This document shows, piece by piece, positions 1 through 8,449 of a stretch of DNA of 16,030 nucleotides. The stretch spans positions 1 through 16,030 of the forward strand of contig CANCOG010000043.1 in assembly GCA_947379685.1 (NCBI GenBank). Reading direction: 5' to 3'. The translations under genes and the position numbers were made by a program. This stretch comes from Flavipsychrobacter stenotrophus (GTDB taxonomy: Bacteria > Bacteroidota > Bacteroidia > Chitinophagales > Chitinophagaceae). How positions within the stretch are numbered: the stretch's first letter is position 1; the number at the start of each line of letters is the position of its first letter. Below the pieces are notes generated by a model. The model saw only the letters and a list, made by a program, of their open reading frames with translations. It was not told the DNA's origin and searched no databases.

Positions 1-1169
1 TTGCCAATACAAACAAAGCAATCGCGCTATCGGGCTGGTTACCGCAAATAAATGCAGGTGTCAATTACCAGCACTATTTTCAGTTGCCAACTGCGTTCTT
101 CAGGAATAACGGTGTACTTTCTCCAATCGCGTCGGGCGTAGCTAACTATTCAAATCCGCAAGTAAATGTGACCCAAAATATCTTCAGCAATGATGCCCTT
201 TTGGCGGGCCGTGCGTCGAGGCTGAGTTTGCTGGCTGCCAAAGAAAACCTGAAAGTAACCGGAGTTGACCTGGTGGCAAACGTAAGCAAGGCATTCTACG
301 ATGTGCTGCTTTCTACTGAAAAAATAAAGGTGTACCAGGAAGACACCGCCAGATTAAGAAAAAACCAGGAAGATGCCTATCACCGCTATGTGAGCGGGAT
401 TGCAGACAAAGTTGACTATAAACAGGCCACCATTTCGCTGAACAATTCACTATCGCAACTCAAGAATGCGACTGAAGACCTCAATGGTAAGTATGCCCTG
501 CTTCAGCAGTTGATGGGTAGCCCCACCGACGGCAAATTCACTATTAGTTTTGATACGGCACAGATGATGACAAACATCTATGCCGATACACTCTCACCAC
601 TTCATATGGAGCAAAGGCCGGAATACCGCCAGATGCAGCTCACCAAACAGATCACGCACCAAACCACGCTGTACTATCAAATGGGCTTCTTGCCAACACT
701 GTCGGCGTTCTACAACTATAATTACCAGTTCCAGAGCAACAATAATGATGACCTCTTTGATAAAGCATACCCCAATTCATTTGCAGGGTTGCAGTTGACT
801 ATTCCCATATTCACCGGTTTCCGTCGCACGGAAAATGCGCACAAAGCAAGGTTGCAGGAACAAAGAATAGACTGGGACGAGGTGAACCTGAAACTTGCTA
901 TTTACACCCAATACCAGCAGGCACTTGCCAGCTACAAAAGCAACCTGTACTATCTCCACACCCAATCGGAAAACGTGAATATGGCGCGCGAGGTGTACAA
1001 TATCATCAAGCTTCAATATAAAGAAGGGATAAAACCCTACCTCGATGTAATAGTGGGAGAGACCGACCTGCAGACTTCAGAAATTAATTACCTTAATGCC
1101 CTGTTCAACGTGCTGCAAAGTAAGATAAACCTGGAGAAAGCAATGGGCACCATACAGGTGAACCTATAA
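1..1169 (+). CDS. TolC-family outer-membrane efflux channel (5' partial)
   Basis: This is the outer-membrane channel of a tripartite efflux pump and would conduct substrates from the periplasm to the outside. The frame is open from base 3 to the first bases of the window, so the true start and signal peptide lie upstream. About 388 residues are visible, against roughly 450-480 for the family. Seen in the sequence: an early SGWLPQINAGVNY stretch typical of the start of OEP/TolC barrels, long amphipathic Gln/Asn/Lys-rich helices, a mid-protein LPTLSAFYNYNYQF strand, then FAGLQLTIPIFTGFRR. The last is the signature opening the second structural repeat. The C-terminus, with YLNALFNVLQSKINLEKAMG, is also typical. 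Forty-five bases separate it from the adaptor gene on the same strand, so they are probably co-transcribed. The order channel-adaptor-pump would place any regulator or promoter upstream, outside the window. Confidence 0.93.
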   Translation, partial: ANTNKAIALSGWLPQINAGVNYQHYFQLPTAFFRNNGVLSPIASGVANYSNPQVNVTQNIFSNDALLAGRASRLSLLAAKENLKVTGVDLVANVSKAFYDVLLSTEKIKVYQEDTARLRKNQEDAYHRYVSGIADKVDYKQATISLNNSLSQLKNATEDLNGKYALLQQLMGSPTDGKFTISFDTAQMMTNIYADTLSPLHMEQRPEYRQMQLTKQITHQTTLYYQMGFLPTLSAFYNYNYQFQSNNNDDLFDKAYPNSFAGLQLTIPIFTGFRRTENAHKARLQEQRIDWDEVNLKLAIYTQYQQALASYKSNLYYLHTQSENVNMAREVYNIIKLQYKEGIKPYLDVIVGETDLQTSEINYLNALFNVLQSKINLEKAMGTIQVNL

Positions 1170-1214
1170 ACAGCCGAAAATCAATCAGATCCAATACTTA
1201 TAAAGTGAACACGC

Positions 1215-2384
1215 ATGAATAAGTTGTTTTTTAAGGTAAGTATTTTAGTGGCAGGCAGCGTAATACTGAACGCATGCGGCGACAAGAAAGCAGATGCCCC
1301 CAACCCGGCGCTTATGCCCGTACCGGTTAACCTGTACGAGGTTCATCCGGAACACGCGACCTACTCTGACCAATACCCGGGTACCGTTGTCGCACTGGAG
1401 CAGGTAGATATCAGGTCGCAAACGGAAGGATATGTTACCGGCATCTTTTTCAAGGAGGGTGACCGCGTAAAGAAAGGCGAAAAACTGTATGAAATAGACC
1501 GGAGCAAGTACCAGGCCAGTTATGGACAAAGCCAGTCGGCAGTGCAGGTAGCACAGGCCAACCTGGAACAGGCACAAAAAGACGCAGACCGGTATGCTTA
1601 CCTAAACGAGCATGATGCAGTCGCCAAGCAAACACTTGACCATGCCATGACCACATTGCAAAATGCAAAAAATCAGCTGGCAGCGGCAAAGCAGGATATG
1701 TCCAAAACCCAGACTGATCTCAACTATGCTGTTATCAGGGCTCCGTTCGACGGCACAATTGGGATATCCCAGGTAAAGCAGGGTGCATCTGTGATTCCTG
1801 GGCAAACCATATTGAATACCATTTCGTCTGATGGTCCGGTAGCGGTCGACTTTGTGATCAACGAAAAACAGATACCCCGTTTCACATTGTTGCAGCAGAA
1901 GAAACCGACAGCGGCTGACAGCATTTTCAGCCTGTTGCTGCCCGACAATTCAAAGTATGACCAGACCGGTGAGATCTACTTTATGGACCGTGGCGTAAAC
2001 ACACAAACAGGAACCTTGACCGTAAGGGTGAAATTCCCCAACCCGGCATCAATGCTTAAGCCTGGGATGAGTTGTAAAATCAGTGTCCGCAACCAGTCTG
2101 ACACGGGTGTGCAGGTACTGATTCCCGGCAAGGCTATAGTTGAGCAAATGGGTGAATATTTCGTGTACCTGGCGAAGGACACGGCTATCATTTCCCCAAA
2201 AGATACGGCAGCAAATAAGGCGACACCTGTTCCCCACGCTATCCAAAAGAAAGTGACACTCGGACCAGCAATTGCGGACCGGGTGATTGTGAAAGCGGGC
2301 TTGCATGAAGGCGATGAGGTAATTGTTGATGGCGTGCAGAAACTGCATGACGGTTCGTTGATCAAGAAGCCAGCCAACAAATAA
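1215..2384 (+). CDS. RND efflux membrane-fusion (periplasmic adaptor) lipoprotein, AcrA/MexA type
   Basis: This is the periplasmic adaptor that bridges the inner-membrane RND pump and the TolC-like channel. The 389 residues match the family length. A short hydrophobic leader ends in the lipobox-like VILNAC (Cys21), so it is probably lipid-anchored. Domains run in the usual nested order: first lipoyl half around 63-97 (VDIRSQTEGYV, EGDRVKKGEKLYEID), an Ala/Gln-rich alpha-hairpin around 98-165, second lipoyl half around 166-205 (LNYAVIRAPFDGTIG), beta-barrel around 208-293 (PGMSCKISVRN), and a membrane-proximal domain to the end (GLHEGDEVIVDGVQKLHDG). A Thr/Ala/Pro-rich stretch at about 321-342 looks like a small insertion in the membrane-proximal domain. 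The ATG has no strong Shine-Dalgarno sequence. The pump gene follows after 66 bases. Confidence 0.95.
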   Translation: MNKLFFKVSILVAGSVILNACGDKKADAPNPALMPVPVNLYEVHPEHATYSDQYPGTVVALEQVDIRSQTEGYVTGIFFKEGDRVKKGEKLYEIDRSKYQASYGQSQSAVQVAQANLEQAQKDADRYAYLNEHDAVAKQTLDHAMTTLQNAKNQLAAAKQDMSKTQTDLNYAVIRAPFDGTIGISQVKQGASVIPGQTILNTISSDGPVAVDFVINEKQIPRFTLLQQKKPTAADSIFSLLLPDNSKYDQTGEIYFMDRGVNTQTGTLTVRVKFPNPASMLKPGMSCKISVRNQSDTGVQVLIPGKAIVEQMGEYFVYLAKDTAIISPKDTAANKATPVPHAIQKKVTLGPAIADRVIVKAGLHEGDEVIVDGVQKLHDGSLIKKPANK

Positions 2385-2450
2385 CATAGCAAGAAAGCCT
2401 TTCCTATATTTCAGATTCAGTTGCAATAAACTTTCACCAGGGAACTCATT

Positions 2451-5400
2451 ATGATAGCGGATACTTTTATAAAACGGCCTGTTACAGCGATAGTCATTTC
2501 CATAATACTGCTGATGGTAGGTACTATTTGTATCATCAACTTACCGGTAGGTCAATACCCGGAAATAACACCGGCAACGGTTCAGATCACGGGCCAATTC
2601 ACCGGAGCCGATGCACTTACGGTGGAGCAAACGATGGCAACACCGGTTGAAGCCCAGCTTAACGGCACACCTGGCATGCAGTACCTGCAAAGCAACAGTA
2701 CGAGCAATGGTGCCATGACCATTAATGCTGTATTTGCTGTAGGCACAAACATTGACGTTGCAACTACCGATATACAGAACCGTGTCGCTATTGCCACTCC
2801 CCAGCTTCCCGACGTAGTGAAACGCCTGGGACTTACGGTGAGAAAAAGGAACCCGAGTATACTCATGCTAGTGGCCATTTATTCGCCGGACAGCTCTCAT
2901 AATGTTACCTTCCTTGATAACTACACCAACATATTTGTACGTGATGCGTTGCTTCGCGTAAAAGGAGTGGGCGATATCTTCAGTCGCACCGATGACTTCA
3001 GTATGCGTGTATGGTTGAAACCCGACAAGATGGCCAGCTACGGGCTTTCTGCAACCGACGTTACCAGCGCCCTGGCCGAGCAGAATGTGCAGGTGGCTGC
3101 AGGCTCAGTGGGTGTTCCGCCGCAGCAGAGTACACAGGTTTTCGAATACAGTCTCTTAGTGAACGGAAGGATCAACAAGGTTGCTGATTTTGAGAACATT
3201 GTTGTTAAGACAGTCCCTTCATCGGGGCAGTTGGTTTATTTACGGGACATTGCCAGGGTAGAACTTGGGAAATTTGCCTATGCCAGTAATTCATTTGTGG
3301 ATGGCAAACGAGCTTCTTATCTGTTGGTATACCAGGCCCCCGGCAGTAATGCATTGGAAACAGCCCAGGGCGTTTATGACAAGCTGGAGGAAATGAAAAA
3401 GACCTTCCCCACCGGAATTGACTATAGCGTTCCATTCGAATCAGTAACTGTTGTGAAGGTTTCCATGCACGAAGTTATTCTTACGCTGCTGCAGGCGCTG
3501 GGCCTTGTTGCGATCGTGGTGTTCCTGTTCCTTCAAAACTGGCGGGCAACACTTATTCCGTTGCTGGCAATCCCTGTTTCCATTGTGGGTACATTCATCT
3601 TCTTCATTCCACTGGGCTTCACCATTAATACGCTCACTATGTTCGGGTTTGTGCTGGCCATAGGTATAGTGGTAGATGATGCCATTGTTGTGGTAGAAGC
3701 CGTGCAACACTATATCGATTTTAAGGGGCTGTCGGCCCGGGAAGCCACAAAGCGAGCCATGAGCGACATATCGGGCCCTGTTGTTGCCATTGCACTTATA
3801 CTTGCAGCGGTGTTCATTCCCGTTGGCTTTATTCCCGGCATTGTGGGTCGGTTGTACCAACAGTTCGCAATCACGATCGCGATCTCTGTTATGCTGTCTG
3901 CTTTCGTGGCACTTTCGCTTACCCCAGCTCTGTGTATCCTGTTGTTGCGCAAATCGCAGGTTAATAAAGAAGCCCGTGGATTGAACATGTTATTTTACAA
4001 ATTCAATAACTGGTTTGAGCGTTTTGCCAACAGTTATACGAAGGGTGTTCACCATTCTATAAAGGGTGCAAAGCTGGTCATCATCATTCTTGTATGTATT
4101 TGTGCGGGTACAGTAATGCTGTTCAAGGAAAAGCCAACTGGTTTTATACCTACGGAAGATGAAGGAAGGATATTCATTACTTTCGAATTACCTGAGGCTT
4201 CTTCAACCGTTCGTTCACTGGAAGTGATCAAAAAAATAATGCAGGTGGTAAAGGAAACCCCGGGCGTTGGCCACTTTGCTGCCCTGGGCGGACTGAATGT
4301 AATTACCTTCTCTACCAAGTCCAACAGCGGGAGTATCTTCTGCCAGCTAAAACCCTGGGACGAACGCACCAACGAGACGGAACAGGTGCCAGGTATAATA
4401 ACGGAACTACAAACCCGCATAGCCAAGGCAGGCATCAAGCAGGCCAATGTTGTGGTGATCTCACCGCCACCGATCCCCGGACTCGGGCAGACGGCCGGCT
4501 TCAGTATGCAGATACAACAAAAGGAAACTGCCGATGATGTGGCGGCATTCGAAAAGGTGGTGCGCGGCTTTGTAGCTGAGGCCAACAAAGATTCAGTTAT
4601 TGGCAGTGCCTTCAGCTTTTATGGCGCACATACCCCCAGTTACAAAATTGATGTAGACCGGGAAAAATGTAAGAAACTGGGCGTTGCTGTATCGGAAGTG
4701 TTCAGTGCCATACAAACCTACATGGGCAGCTTTTACGTTAATGATATCAGCCTGTATAGCCGCAACTTCCATGTTATGGTGCAGGCAGATACCAACTACC
4801 GTACAGCAATTACCGACCTGGATAAATACTATGTACGCAACCAGCAGGGCCAAATGCTGCCATTGGGTACACTGGTGAGCTACAAACCCGTAGAGACAGC
4901 ACCGCTCATTTCCCACTTCAACATCTTCAGGTCGGCCGAGGTGAATGGATCGCCGAAGAAGGGCTTCAGCAGCGGCCAGGCGATTGAAGCGCTTAAGAGA
5001 ATTGCAGCACGTACATTACCTAATGGCTATGGGTATGAGTTCTCCGGCCTGAGTTATGAAGAAGTTCATGCGGGATCATCTTCCATTTACATCTTTATGC
5101 TATCCATCGCATTTGTGTTCCTGTTCCTGGCAGCACTGTATGAGAGCTGGTCTATACCGTTCTCTGTGTTATTCTCGGTTCCCGTAGGTGCTTTCGGGGC
5201 AATACTTACGCTCACTTTTGTTCCGAGCCTTACTGATAACGTTTATGCGCAGATCGGATTGATAACCTTGATCGGGCTTTCAGCTAAGAACGCCATTCTT
5301 ATCGTAGAGTTTGCCAAGGAGCGTGTGGATATGGGCGAAGATTTGATCCACGCAACACTGGATGCGGTTAGGCTACGCTTGCGTCCTATCATTATGACAT

Positions 5401-5606
5401 CGCTTGCATTTATACTGGGAGTAATGCCCCTCGTACTTGCAGAAGGTGCCGGTGCCGTAGCCAGGCGCACCATCGGTTTTACGGTACTCGGGGGAATGGT
5501 TGCAGCAACGTCGCTGGCCATCTTTATTGTTCCAGTGTTATTTGTGGTTATCTGCAGGATATCTTACGCAAGAAGGGTGGCAAAGCCTTTGGCAACGGGA
5601 GAATAA
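2451..5606 (+). CDS. RND multidrug efflux transporter, AcrB/HAE1-type inner-membrane pump
   Basis: This proton-driven inner-membrane pump captures hydrophobic or amphiphilic compounds and passes them to the adaptor/channel. Its 1051 residues are essentially AcrB length. Seen in the sequence: the N-terminal FIKRPVTAIVISIILL helix, a porter segment with QYPEITPATVQITGQFTGADA and an Asn/Asp-rich run (NIDVATTDIQNRVA), the TM4 motif IGIVVDDAIVVVEAV, and the TM10 motif LIGLSAKNAILIVEFAKE. D409 and D410 correspond to the AcrB proton-relay Asp407/Asp408 and K946 to Lys940, so the relay appears intact. RLRPIIMTSLAFILGVMPL is also present near the C-terminus. The length and repeated 6+6 helix arrangement fit HAE1 rather than heavy-metal (HME) RND pumps. 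Bases 2439-2443 (AGGGA) give a modest ribosome-binding site before the ATG. The actual substrate cannot be read from the sequence. Confidence 0.97.
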   Translation: MIADTFIKRPVTAIVISIILLMVGTICIINLPVGQYPEITPATVQITGQFTGADALTVEQTMATPVEAQLNGTPGMQYLQSNSTSNGAMTINAVFAVGTNIDVATTDIQNRVAIATPQLPDVVKRLGLTVRKRNPSILMLVAIYSPDSSHNVTFLDNYTNIFVRDALLRVKGVGDIFSRTDDFSMRVWLKPDKMASYGLSATDVTSALAEQNVQVAAGSVGVPPQQSTQVFEYSLLVNGRINKVADFENIVVKTVPSSGQLVYLRDIARVELGKFAYASNSFVDGKRASYLLVYQAPGSNALETAQGVYDKLEEMKKTFPTGIDYSVPFESVTVVKVSMHEVILTLLQALGLVAIVVFLFLQNWRATLIPLLAIPVSIVGTFIFFIPLGFTINTLTMFGFVLAIGIVVDDAIVVVEAVQHYIDFKGLSAREATKRAMSDISGPVVAIALILAAVFIPVGFIPGIVGRLYQQFAITIAISVMLSAFVALSLTPALCILLLRKSQVNKEARGLNMLFYKFNNWFERFANSYTKGVHHSIKGAKLVIIILVCICAGTVMLFKEKPTGFIPTEDEGRIFITFELPEASSTVRSLEVIKKIMQVVKETPGVGHFAALGGLNVITFSTKSNSGSIFCQLKPWDERTNETEQVPGIITELQTRIAKAGIKQANVVVISPPPIPGLGQTAGFSMQIQQKETADDVAAFEKVVRGFVAEANKDSVIGSAFSFYGAHTPSYKIDVDREKCKKLGVAVSEVFSAIQTYMGSFYVNDISLYSRNFHVMVQADTNYRTAITDLDKYYVRNQQGQMLPLGTLVSYKPVETAPLISHFNIFRSAEVNGSPKKGFSSGQAIEALKRIAARTLPNGYGYEFSGLSYEEVHAGSSSIYIFMLSIAFVFLFLAALYESWSIPFSVLFSVPVGAFGAILTLTFVPSLTDNVYAQIGLITLIGLSAKNAILIVEFAKERVDMGEDLIHATLDAVRLRLRPIIMTSLAFILGVMPLVLAEGAGAVARRTIGFTVLGGMVAATSLAIFIVPVLFVVICRISYARRVAKPLATGE

Positions 5607-5617
5607 AATGAACTTTT

Positions 5618-5670
5618 AAAATATAAACGCCCAAAATTGTCAGACAACAATTTTGGGCGTTTATATTTTT
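5618..5670 (+). terminator. Strong intrinsic terminator of the efflux operon
   Basis: A perfect 23-bp inverted repeat (arms 5618-5640 and 5647-5669) encloses a 6-nt loop (CAGACA). The right arm ends in and runs into a T-rich tail (ATATTTTTATT). It starts 12 bases after the pump stop codon. The GC-containing core is CGCCC/GGGCG and the outer part is A/T pairs, which gives a classical Rho-independent structure for plus-strand transcripts. On the minus strand the tail is less U-rich, so it is probably mainly one-directional, though it may also help block read-through from the convergent gene. Confidence 0.88.
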
Positions 5671-5784
5671 ATTGGGTGGGTATTTGATCTTTTGCTATAA
5701 GCGGGCTAGCTCTTCTACCTTTTATCCCTGCTATTCAAGCCCCGGGAATGCGAAAGTCAATCCAATGTCCGCTCAAGATCTACG

Positions 5785-5817
5785 AATGCTATTGAGAACT
5801 TCCTCTCAAGCATTTTT
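5785..5817 (+). terminator. Second hairpin with T-run, possible backup terminator
   Basis: The arms AATGC..TTGAGA (5785-5789 and 5792-5797) and TCTCAA-GCATT (5804-5814) pair around a 6-nt loop, with a 2-nt bulge on the left arm. A run of T extends to 5817. In plus orientation this looks like a weaker terminator that would stop read-through before it enters the convergent gene antisense. On the minus strand the hairpin begins only about four bases past that gene's stop codon, so it could also act as that mRNA's 3' stem, though without a U tail. No other terminator was found for the minus-strand gene. Confidence 0.4.
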
Positions 5818-5818
5818 A

Positions 5819-8224
5819 CTACCTGATCAGTGTTATGTTGCCGTTTTGCCTTACTTTTTTACCATTCTTTAATACTCCGGAAACGGTATAGATATAGACT
5901 TCGATCGGTTGGTCAACGCCCTTGAACTTTCCATCCCAACCCTGACTTTTATCTGTTGTAGAAAACACCATATTGCCCCAGCGGTTATAAATGCTAAAAC
6001 TGTAGCTGTTCACCATTGCATCGATATATAGTGGAATAAACTCGTCATTGTGCCCATCGTGATTTGGCGTAAAGCCGCTGGCCAATCTGAAGTGCTCACA
6101 TTCGTCATAGTATACGTAAAATGAATCGGATGCGTAACAACCATCATAGCCAAGTGTCAGCACATATATTCCCGAGGTTGAGTCGGATGCAGGATAGACG
6201 AAATCATTTTGCAAGGTTGAAGTAAAGCCTCCAGGTCCGCTCCATAAGTAAGAATAGGGAGCAGTGCTATCATAATTGTAGCAGTACAACTGGAAAGTAT
6301 CTCCGGAACAAACAGGATAATTCCATGTAAAATACAATACCGGGTTGGGCTTTATGGTTACCGAGGTAGTATCTGTTGCAGAGCAACCACCCATGGTTAC
6401 GGTTACTGTGTAAATCCCGGCTGTAACTGACCCACTAATAGAAGGGTTTTGCACGGCAGAGGAAAATCCTCCCGGGCCTGCCCAGCTAAAAGTGACTCCT
6501 GAAGTTGCGCATGTCGCAAACAGACTAAGAACAGAGTCCTGGCAAACCGGGCCGCTGTTAGCCGCATGTGGTGCTGCAGGCCCACCTGGCGCTGTAAGTG
6601 TTACTGGTCCGACAATATTCCCCGGACAACCAGTTGTAACCACAGAAATGCTGTCATATGTACCAGCCGCGAGTGATCCAATTATTATTTCCCCTGTACC
6701 AGATGCAGTCGCCGAGAGTGTATGGAACGACCCGCCAAACCAGTACCGGATAGTATAAGCCGCAGAAGGCGTAAATCCACCAACAGTTATAGTTCCATCA
6801 GTTCCGGTGCAGGTAGTAGGATCGGTAAATGCCCCAATTGTAAGAGCACCGGCTGCAGGTGGCTGGGTAATTGTTACAGATTCAGAGTCGATGCAACCTG
6901 TGCTATCCGTTACAAGGACGGTGTAAGTACCTGCAGGCAAGTGTGTAGCTGTAGCAGTTGTTTGTACCGGAGTTGTGCTCCAGCTATACGTATATGGAGC
7001 ATAACCAGTAACAGGCGTAGCTGTAACAGTGCCGGAACTATCGGCATAGCAAGACAGATTGGTACCGGATATTGTTGAGACCATGTGCCCACCGGTTATA
7101 TTAAATGTGTCGGTATAGCTGCATGCGCCATTCGTGGCTGAGACAATGTAGGCAGTGTTTACCATTGGCGTAGCAACCGTGGTACCGCAGGTATCACAGC
7201 TCAGACCTGTTGAAGGTGACCAGCTATACGAAAAAGAGCTATCGGTAGTGCCCAATGTCAGGCTCGTACCTGCTCCAAAGCAAACAGCAGTATCAATGCG
7301 CCTGTTATGACTATGCATCGATCCGCTGCCGGGAGCCACCGTGGTATACAATGTATCGTTACAACCAAATCCGGCATAGTGCGTCATCACCAGCGCATAG
7401 GTAACGGGGGCACTGCCAACCGGCACGTTAACGCTCGTTGCAGAGCCGTAATAGGTAGAAAAAGTGGCGGAATCATACCAAGCATAAACGGAGTCGCCGG
7501 GAGGGGCATTCAGCGTAACGAACGAATCGCATGAATAGTTAGCAATGGCAAACAAACCATAGCCTACATCGGCATAGCCGTAGCCGAAATGGCCACCGTA
7601 GCCACAGTCGCCACTTGAGAACTCCAGGACAATTGTAGAACCACCCAAGCCAGAAAGATTCGCACTGCCGGTTGTCCAGCCTCTGAATAATACATTGGAA
7701 GAAGCAATGGAATGAGAAAAGCCATACAAAATGGGCCCGGACAGGAAGAAAAACTGTGCGCAGCTTACTGCTGAACCAGTAGCCGAATCATAGGCACTGA
7801 TAGCGAAACGGGGCTGAGCAGGGGCTGCATGACTCGGATCTTCTAATACTGCAGCCCACCTGAACAAAATACTATAGTCAGCGGAACCAGTTGGCACATG
7901 CACAAAATACTTAATGGTTTCAGCTTCACTTCCGGTATTCGTATTTCCCAGCTTGAACGAATGGCTACCTCCACCCGGAGCAACGACAGGGAAAAACCCA
8001 TAAGGGTCAGAACCTGTGCCTGAAGTGATCTGGAACCTGGTAGGGTATGCTGTTGCAGCAGTGGAAGTTGTGGTCAATATCGGGCAGCAGGATCCTACAA
8101 AATAGTCCCAGCCACTGAAGGTGCCGGTTTCAAAATCGATATTTGGCAACGACATGGTTTGGCTATTGGCTTTTATATTAAAAATGCAGATAGCCAGGAA
8201 AGGAAGGATATATTTCAGTTTCAT
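5819..8224 (-). CDS. Secreted multidomain surface protein with T9SS type B (gliding-associated) C-terminal sorting domain
   Basis: This 801-residue protein is probably exported by Sec, then moved across the outer membrane and attached by the type IX secretion system. Seen: a signal peptide (about 1-22, KYILPFLAICIFNIKANSQ); an N-terminal beta-rich module at about 25-226 beginning LPNIDFETGTFSGWDYF, with a Gly/Tyr-rich HFGYGYADVGYG end; Ig/PKD-like modules at about 230-300 and 305-378; a SprB-like repeat at about 383-455 (LSCYADSSGTVTATPVTG, then YTYSWST and LPAGTYTVLVTDSTGC); a further module at 457-546; and two Ig-like repeats 80 residues apart, sharing WxGPGGFxSxxQN at 581 and 661. The sorting domain at about 712-801 carries FTPNHDGHNDEF, FSIYNRWGNMVF, GWDGKFKG and terminal GNITLIR, which is the CHU_C/TIGR04131 pattern. 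No enzyme motif was recognised, so an adhesin or matrix role is only inferred. The gene is monocistronic and convergent with the pump operon. Confidence 0.93.
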   Translation of the reverse strand: MKLKYILPFLAICIFNIKANSQTMSLPNIDFETGTFSGWDYFVGSCCPILTTTSTAATAYPTRFQITSGTGSDPYGFFPVVAPGGGSHSFKLGNTNTGSEAETIKYFVHVPTGSADYSILFRWAAVLEDPSHAAPAQPRFAISAYDSATGSAVSCAQFFFLSGPILYGFSHSIASSNVLFRGWTTGSANLSGLGGSTIVLEFSSGDCGYGGHFGYGYADVGYGLFAIANYSCDSFVTLNAPPGDSVYAWYDSATFSTYYGSATSVNVPVGSAPVTYALVMTHYAGFGCNDTLYTTVAPGSGSMHSHNRRIDTAVCFGAGTSLTLGTTDSSFSYSWSPSTGLSCDTCGTTVATPMVNTAYIVSATNGACSYTDTFNITGGHMVSTISGTNLSCYADSSGTVTATPVTGYAPYTYSWSTTPVQTTATATHLPAGTYTVLVTDSTGCIDSESVTITQPPAAGALTIGAFTDPTTCTGTDGTITVGGFTPSAAYTIRYWFGGSFHTLSATASGTGEIIIGSLAAGTYDSISVVTTGCPGNIVGPVTLTAPGGPAAPHAANSGPVCQDSVLSLFATCATSGVTFSWAGPGGFSSAVQNPSISGSVTAGIYTVTVTMGGCSATDTTSVTIKPNPVLYFTWNYPVCSGDTFQLYCYNYDSTAPYSYLWSGPGGFTSTLQNDFVYPASDSTSGIYVLTLGYDGCYASDSFYVYYDECEHFRLASGFTPNHDGHNDEFIPLYIDAMVNSYSFSIYNRWGNMVFSTTDKSQGWDGKFKGVDQPIEVYIYTVSGVLKNGKKVRQNGNITLIR

Positions 8225-8449
8225 AAAATTGGAGAGTGTTTTTACTGATTGTTTATAATAAGACGGCTGCTATGTGTAATTGGTTGGGCAATATTAAACA
8301 TTTTTACCAGCATGCAATTATTTTATAATGATTCCTTGCAATTTGGCCTTAAACAATTACTAACGCAGTTTAGACGATTTCACCTGAACCATACAAAAAA
8401 CGCTGGTTGAAAGCAGTTTTATTGTAGCTTTATATCCTCTTACTAACCG
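8225..8449. other. Divergent intergenic region between the T9SS-B gene and the SpoIIM-like operon
   Basis: This AT-rich, 225-base gap separates two divergently transcribed genes, so promoters for both must lie here or inside the neighbours. The minus-strand promoter candidate at 8289-8317 is the only convincing motif. For the plus strand, TAGCTTTA at 8425-8432 resembles a -7 element, but its TTG (8407-8409) is only 15 bases upstream and the leader would be about 10 nt, so it is not called. No ORF, repeat or structured RNA was recognised. Confidence 0.6.
8289..8317 (-). promoter_or_regulatory. Candidate Bacteroidota-type promoter for the T9SS-B protein gene
   Basis: Read on the minus strand, TTG (8315-8317) is followed after 18 bases by TAATATTG (8289-8296). 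This is one mismatch from the Bacteroidota -7 consensus TAnnTTTG with its TTG at -33. Transcription would start near 8282, giving a leader of about 58 nt before the ATG at 8222-8224. The match is by eye and the region is AT-rich, so chance matches are possible. Confidence 0.4.

Noticed and set aside
84..1169. TTG at 84 as the start of the outer-membrane channel gene
   Set aside because: The frame stays open upstream to the window edge, with clear TolC-like sequence (SGWLPQINAGVNY) before it. The gene is cut by the window and does not start at 84.
4049..4588. Long minus-strand open frame (179 codons) inside the RND pump gene
   Set aside because: It is fully inside a confidently identified gene, has low-complexity composition typical of antisense shadow frames and no recognisable motif.
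5672..5872. Small plus-strand ORF of 66 codons after the efflux operon terminator
   Set aside because: It starts with TTG directly behind the terminator, spans the second hairpin, runs antisense into the T9SS gene, and its translation resembles no protein.
8407..8432. Promoter for the SpoIIM-like operon (TTG 8407-8409, TAGCTTTA 8425-8432)
   Set aside because: The spacing is 15 bases, shorter than the 17-23 usual for Bacteroidota promoters, and the leader would be only about 10 nt. It remains possible but is not supportable.
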